In this document: positions 7,574 to 10,106 of the stretch, piece by piece
Numbering within the stretch: the first letter of the stretch is position 1
Layout of the letters: every line of letters starts with the position of its first letter
Assembly (NCBI GenBank): GCA_026770615.1
Contig: MU631357.1
Coordinates: 431,161 to 441,266 of the forward strand
Direction of reading: 5' to 3'
DNA from: Pavlovales sp. CCMP2436
Lineage: Eukaryota > Haptophyta > Pavlovophyceae > Pavlovales
Length of the DNA stretch: 10,106 bases
Translations under genes and position numbers: made by a program
Notes under the pieces: model-generated
The model's database searches: none
The model's input: only the letters and a program-made list of their open reading frames with translations
Told to the model about the DNA's origin: nothing

Positions 7574-10106
7574 TTGTGAACTTTTTTTTCTTTCTTTTTC
7601 TTTTTCTATATTTTTTTTCAGTGTAAAAAAGTCACCGTCTGCCTGTAGCTCCTCGGCTGACGTGGGCACCTCGATGCCTGCGAAGCTGGTCAAATGCGTA
7701 CAAGCGCAATAGAGGGTGGAGCTGTCGCCCCCGTCCGGCATTTCGAGAGTCGTGCAGCCATCCGTCTCGTACTGTAGTGGTACAGGGGATCGCGGGCAAT
7801 AAGAACGGCGCTTTTGAGACTGAGGCTCAGTTCCTTAGCAACTTACATACAAACAATGCTTACATTTTGCTTAAAGTACGATTGAAGGGCACACAAAACG
7901 AGGCTCAGTTTCTTTAACGTTACGGTTTCTTCTTGCCCGCGATCCCCTGTAGTATTACTGTATCAGTTAGAATATTCGGATTATTAACATTCACTAATTT
8001 TTACCGTCTCGGAGGTCTCATTGTAGAAAAAGCAACGAGCGCGGAGCGAGCAGCTAGATCCGTAGTAGGGTGCCAGGCACACGCACGCTTTGTTGCTTTC
8101 GCAGGAGCCGTGGCCCGAGCACTGCGAGAACTCTGCGCAGTCGTCCGTCGAGCCGTAGACTGCATCGGTGCTCGTCGAAAGCGTTATCTCAAACGTAAAC
8201 GGTTCTGAACCGTGCGCGCGCGTGTGTGTGTGTTTGGGTGGGGAGGGGGGGGGTATGTGAACAGTTAGAAGGAGTAAATAACGGCAGGTGTGCAATAAGT
8301 ACTCGCAGGCAGTGAGAGCACCCAGAGGGAACGACAATCGGGGAACACATATCGGGCCCGGTAAGTACCTGTAAGGTTTGATATCAAGAGCTCGGTGCCG
8401 AGTGAGGCAGACTTGAGCGTGACGGAGAGAAGAGATGAGACCAGCGGTCCGAGCGTTGCGTTGTCTGCACCCGCGAGCCCCGAGCTCGAAGCCGGCTGTA
8501 AGGAAGGGTCGGAAAAAACGTTCCGGGCCAGCGTGAAGATGACCGTGTCGACACCATCGTCGAGCTCTCCGTTCGAGTCCGAGGTTTGGCCAAAAGCATC
8601 CGAGGGGACGCCGATGGCGCCGGTGCCGCCCAGCCCGGTCAAGGTTTTGTTGGCCACACTCGAAGTGTCTGCCCGGGAGGTCGATATATTTAAAAATGTG
8701 CTCTCCTGCAACGAACCGTCTTCTCCTGCGATCTGACCGGCGAGCAGCGAGGACGCGAGTGCGAGCGTGGCGTCTCGCACCCGCAGGTTCATCGCGAGCA
8801 GTGCCGACGCTGGTTCGACAAGCGACGAGTTCGCCGAGAGCACAGAGTCGAGGCAGCCCAGGAGCGCAGCGCTCGAGGTGGCGTCAGAACCAGTGCCCGC
8901 GTTACCGACGGCAAGGTTGTAAAGGAGCTTCGTGGCAAGCACCTGCGCGGCACCGTCGAGAGCGTCCGGGGTCCTAAGGACGGTCACGAGTGCGGCGGCG
9001 AGCTGCTTGCGGAAAGTTCGAGTCGAGACCACCGCCGCCGCTGAGCGCTCGAGCGTCGCGAGCATACGCGTGACTGTTGCACTCGACCGCACTCCGCCAT
9101 CGCCGCCGCCGTTGTCGTCGTTCGGCCCGCCAAACTGCAGCCTTCTCGAGCGGCGGGCTGTCGTGTCGGACGAATTGGCGGAGAGGCCGGCGAAGGCGAG
9201 CAGCAGCTGTACACCAGCGGCAGCATCGCCCATGTCCACCTTCTCGTCGCTCTGCGTGGTGGGTTGGTATATATATATATATAAATATATTGGCGTGTCA
9301 TGCGTGTGTTTGTGTGTGTGTGTGCTGGTTCTAATTCTGGTAGTAGCTGGTGCAGGTGCAGGTGCTGGTGGTGCGGGTGATACGAAAAGTGAGCGAGCGG
9401 AGGTTGGTATTTATGTATGCATTTTTGTGTGTACCAGGTCTAAGATTGCTGCGATCTGCGCTTCGGTCAGAGGGTCGGGCTCGGAGACAGTCACTGCCTG
9501 CGATACCGTCGTCCGCGCGCCAAACGAGTCGTACACCGCCACGCTCACGCTCAGGGAGCCCGCGGGGAAGAAGGCCGTCATTGTGTCAGCACGCAGCCTG
9601 TCCGAATCCAAATTTAATATATTACCTTATTAGTTATAATGAAATATAAATCAGAATGCAATGGGCGCGCAAGTACGATAATTTGGTGTGCTCGGCTTGT
9701 GCGATGCTCCCCCTGTACAGGTGGGTTTTTATTCGTACCTGTCCGAAAGCGGCGCCGATAGCTCGGGCGCCGACGCGTATGCGTAGAACCAAGCGTACTC
9801 AAGCGGCAAGTCGGAGGCCTCGTCAAGCCAGCCGCCCCCCTCCAGGGTAAACTGCGTGAAAGTTGCCGTGCCCGTCGTTGGCGTCACCTTGAGCTGTCCT
9901 CCATAGGGCGCGCGGTTCATCTCAATCTGGACGGCTGCGAACGCCGGCTGTGGCGCGCGCGAGCTAGCAGCGAAGAGCTCGAAGCGGTAGGTCGTTCCGC
10001 CCGTGAGCGCGCCCGATACGAGTGCAAGGTTCCGACCGAAAGGCCCCGTGGTGCTCACTGACCGCGAGACCAGGTCGATGGGTGCGGCCACAGGGCTGCC
10101 GCTGAC
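4497..10106 (-). CDS. Polycystin-1/REJ-like membrane protein with GPS, IQ and EF-hand; 12 exons, 5' partial
   Basis: Exons on the minus strand: 10106-9739, 9597-9435, 9251-8369, 8204-8005, 7771-7636, 7521-6805, 6724-6585, 6396-5939, 5779-5602, 5468-5251, 4937-4892, 4640-4497; all phases agree and give 1216 residues. Domains: REJ (1-170), GAIN-like (178-490), EGF (Cys494-Cys523), GPS (Cys529-Ile571, HLT at 564-566), TM1 (656-676), IQ motif (758-768), TM2 (829-849), TM3 (870-893), EF-hands (loops 1024-1035 and 1060-1071), TM4 (1122-1142), TM5 (1171-1188), stop. TM2 is preceded by HSVLGIYF, like the HxWLSvF box of polycystins, and TM4-TM5 keep YSxxFGPNxT...LxSW...EPLV. Known relatives sense the cell surface and self-cleave at GPS. 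This one lacks PLAT and everything after TM5, so a channel role is doubtful. Inferred: a calcium-responsive surface receptor. Confidence 0.88.
4656..4754 (-). repeat. Tandem copies of the branch-point-bearing repeat with inverted ends
   Basis: Two identical 40-bp units (4656-4695, 4701-4740; period 45) lie just upstream (sense) of the exon 12 acceptor. The 4698-4754 unit has 19-bp inverted ends GTTGTTATGGATAAGATTA / TAATCTTATCCATAGCAAC (18/19), like a 57-bp foldback element. Sense-strand CTAAC in the proximal copy lies 35 nt before the acceptor. Confidence 0.9.
4892..4937 (-). CDS. Polycystin-like exon 11: TM4-TM5 linker (46 nt)
   Basis: A short exon found by phase and homology. The split ATG codon gives M-VLSWGLAEGQALMLE, joining exon 10 to exon 12 as ...VLSWGLAEGQALMLE|EPLVIAV, which matches the polycystin WLxSxxxxxxQxxLxxxPLKV linker. 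Donor GAG|GTGCGC, phase 0. Confidence 0.82.
4938..5250 (-). other. 313-bp intron, no gene seen
   Basis: Contains a short GTGTTGCACAGGG-type duplication (5116-5140) and a strong sense-strand pyrimidine tract with TTAAC motifs before CTGTAG. No coding match. Confidence 0.75.
5251..5468 (-). CDS. Polycystin-like exon 10: TM4
   Basis: Charged helix DAFEREERGAHGWRKVLARL, then WSIMFAIFAVLGVLAITYSRVFGPNQTQL, matching polycystin TM4 and the YSxxFG...T loop. Acceptor GCGCAG|GAC fits phase but has a weak pyrimidine tract. Donor AT|GTAAGA is near-consensus and avoids a TAA stop three bases on. Confidence 0.85.
5348..5382. repeat. 12-bp perfect inverted repeat inside coding exon
   Basis: AAAACTTGGCAT (5348-5359) and ATGCCAAGTTTT (5371-5382) form a perfect stem around 11 bases, within the codons just before TM4. 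Confidence 0.85.
5602..5779 (-). CDS. Polycystin-like exon 9: paired EF-hands
   Basis: Loop 1 DADQSGSISTTE and loop 2 DRSGEGRISFGE both fit the 12-residue EF-hand pattern, with acidic 1 and 12, Gly at 6 and Ile at 8; loop 2 has Ser at position 3 and may bind more weakly. The exon could end at 5608 (CAA|GTGCAG) or 5602 (CAG|GTGCGG); both keep phase 0. Confidence 0.92.
5780..5938 (-). other. Intron with a G-quadruplex-capable tract on the template strand
   Basis: Plus-strand 5791-5818 has G3 or longer runs separated by short loops (GGGAGGG...GGGTGGGTGGGGGGG). On the sense strand this is the C-rich pyrimidine tract. GTACCT (plus strand) is present at both ends. Confidence 0.75.
5939..6396 (-). 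CDS. Polycystin-like exon 8: TM3 and cytoplasmic loop
   Basis: AIITSLIVGGLLTPALVLYKWLF is TM3. A long Gly/Ser/Arg-rich, low-complexity loop follows, then VEALRAKFTR, the first helix of an EF-hand whose calcium loop is in the next exon. Donor AG|GTACTC, phase 2. Confidence 0.88.
6585..6724 (-). CDS. Polycystin-like exon 7: TM2
   Basis: MRRAELGQIFWNTLMLGLVLECMFY matches the TRxQRL...LFTxMxxNxMFY TM2 of polycystins. It is followed by a short acidic extracellular loop. Donor CAG|GTGCGT, phase 0. Confidence 0.9.
6727..6766 (-). repeat. Branch-point-bearing intronic repeat, copy 3
   Basis: Matches the 40-bp unit at 4656-4695 at 37 of 40 positions. It forms the 3' half of the 80-bp intron 6725-6804. 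Sense strand: CTAAC places a candidate branch A 22 nt before the ACAACAG acceptor. Confidence 0.9.
6805..7521 (-). CDS. Polycystin-like exon 6: TM1 and IQ-bearing cytoplasmic region
   Basis: About 70 residues of Cys/Pro-containing linker, TM1 (SVYALVFSAVGGCALTLLVCC), then a basic Ala/Arg-rich segment with IQKHARGGRGR, an exact IQ calmodulin-binding consensus (IQx3RGx3R), a charged helix, and HSVLGIYFSDPA leading to TM2. Canonical polycystins have a PLAT domain here; none is visible. Phase 1 at both ends. Confidence 0.88.
7522..7635 (-). other. Short intron with a (TA)n run
   Basis: Holds an A/G-rich tract (sense strand) and a long TA alternation (7533-7574) before the CACGCAG acceptor. The phase-1 donor and acceptor agree. 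Confidence 0.8.
7636..7771 (-). CDS. Polycystin-like exon 5: GPS autoproteolysis site
   Basis: Encodes TDGC...YCACTHLTSFAGI, the last three GPS cysteines (544, 560, 562; the first, 529, is in the previous exon) and the HL|T cleavage triad (His564, Thr566), so self-cleavage looks intact. Acceptor CACTACAG lies three bases from the MITE target duplication; donor G|GTGACT, phase 1. Confidence 0.93.
7783..7949. mobile_element. hAT-like MITE, 167 bp
   Basis: Terminal inverted repeats begin CAGGGGATCGCGGGCAA, perfect over 17 bp and 22/23 when extended. Flanks TAGTGGTA (7775-7782) and TAGTATTA (7950-7957) agree at 6 of 8, as expected of an old 8-bp target duplication. CAGGG ends and an 8-bp duplication are typical of hAT elements. 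No transposase is present. Internal GAGGCTCAGTT occurs twice (7822, 7901). It lies wholly inside the intron 7772-8004. Confidence 0.85.
8005..8204 (-). CDS. Polycystin-like exon 4: EGF module and start of GPS
   Basis: Opens EPFTFEITL (last GAIN strand), then six cysteines spaced C-x5-C-x5-C-x5-C-x-C-x8-C with CSGHGSC and APYYGSSC, a classic EGF-like module, then ARCFFYNETSET with the first GPS cysteine. Acceptor GGTTCAG, phase 1 in and 0 out. Confidence 0.92.
8369..9251 (-). CDS. Polycystin-like exon 3: GAIN-like region
   Basis: The longest exon: 294 residues rich in Ala, Ser, Leu and Thr. It begins SDEKVDMGDAAAGVQLLLAF, typical of the helical part after REJ domains, and ends SVTLKSASLGTELLISNLT, matching the beta-rich stretch before GPS in polycystin-1 and adhesion receptors. 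Contains several N-x-S/T sites (NSS, NAT, NLT), in keeping with an extracellular position. Confidence 0.85.
9252..9434 (-). other. Intron with TA, GT and GGTGCA microsatellites
   Basis: Read on the plus strand it holds (TA)n at 9269-9290, (GT)n at 9303-9324 and a GGTGCA/GGTGCT tract at 9348-9378. Acceptor ACCACGCAG. Confidence 0.85.
9435..9597 (-). CDS. Polycystin-like exon 2: end of the REJ domain
   Basis: Continues RADTMTAFFPAGSLSVSVAVYD..GA with the VTV strand that closes REJ modules, then PLTEAQIAAILDL, the helix linking to the GAIN-like region. Phase 2 in, phase 0 out (CTG|GTACAC). Confidence 0.88.
9598..9738 (-). other. 141-bp intron flanked by a perfect 10-bp direct repeat
   Basis: TTCGGACAGG (sense strand) lies across both the donor (9747-9738) and the acceptor (9606-9597). 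The intron has an AACTAAT branch-point-like motif and otherwise AT-rich sequence. Confidence 0.85.
9739..10106 (-). CDS. Polycystin-like exon 1 in window: REJ domain
   Basis: Encodes Ser/Thr-rich beta repeats with TTYRFELFA and the REJ signature NRAPYGGQLKVTPTTGTA...GWLDEASDLPLEYAWFY. The reading frame is open to the window edge, so the protein starts further right. Donor GGACAG|GTACG, phase 2. Confidence 0.9.

Noticed and set aside
7533..7574. TA-rich run as promoter TATA sequence
   Set aside because: It lies inside an intron whose flanking exons join in phase, and is a simple microsatellite.
8932..9633. 233-codon plus-strand open frame
   Set aside because: Antisense to the GAIN-like and REJ exons and runs through an intron with TA and GT microsatellites.

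Overview
The window comes from a nuclear genome of a eukaryote: both genes are broken by spliceosomal introns (GT-AG, with one probable GC-AG) that join in phase, exons are GC-rich, and introns carry homopolymers, microsatellites and small repeats. No ribosomal, tRNA or prokaryotic features were seen. The pairing of a polycystin/REJ-type protein with sepiapterin reductase, together with compact introns and introner-like repeats, would fit a unicellular alga such as a haptophyte or stramenopile, but the lineage is an inference and is not shown by the sequence.

Layout. Positions 1-1092 hold no recognisable coding sequence; this is probably a large intron or upstream region of the first gene. 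Positions 1093-3873 (+) carry six exons of a sepiapterin reductase (SPR, short-chain dehydrogenase/reductase). Its N-terminal NADPH-binding exon lies outside the window. Positions 3874-4496 are a convergent intergenic spacer. Positions 4497-10106 (-) carry twelve exons (1216 residues in the window) of a polycystin-1/REJ-like membrane protein whose N-terminus lies beyond the right edge. Its order is REJ - GAIN-like region - six-cysteine EGF module - GPS autoproteolysis motif - TM1 - cytoplasmic region with an IQ motif - TM2 - TM3 - loop ending in paired EF-hands - TM4 - TM5 - stop. The PLAT domain usual after TM1 is not seen. The extracellular polycystin domain and pore helices that normally follow TM5 are absent.

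The two genes converge tail to tail and have no evident functional link. SPR makes tetrahydrobiopterin; the other protein looks like a surface receptor with two calcium-linked modules. The most interesting structure in the window is in the introns. Several are flanked by direct repeats at the splice junctions. A 40-bp repeat placed just upstream of two acceptors supplies a CTAAC branch-point-like motif. One intron is mostly a hAT-like MITE. A roughly 150-bp unit is present twice in tandem inside the probable GC-AG intron. Together these suggest intron gain and growth by small mobile elements.
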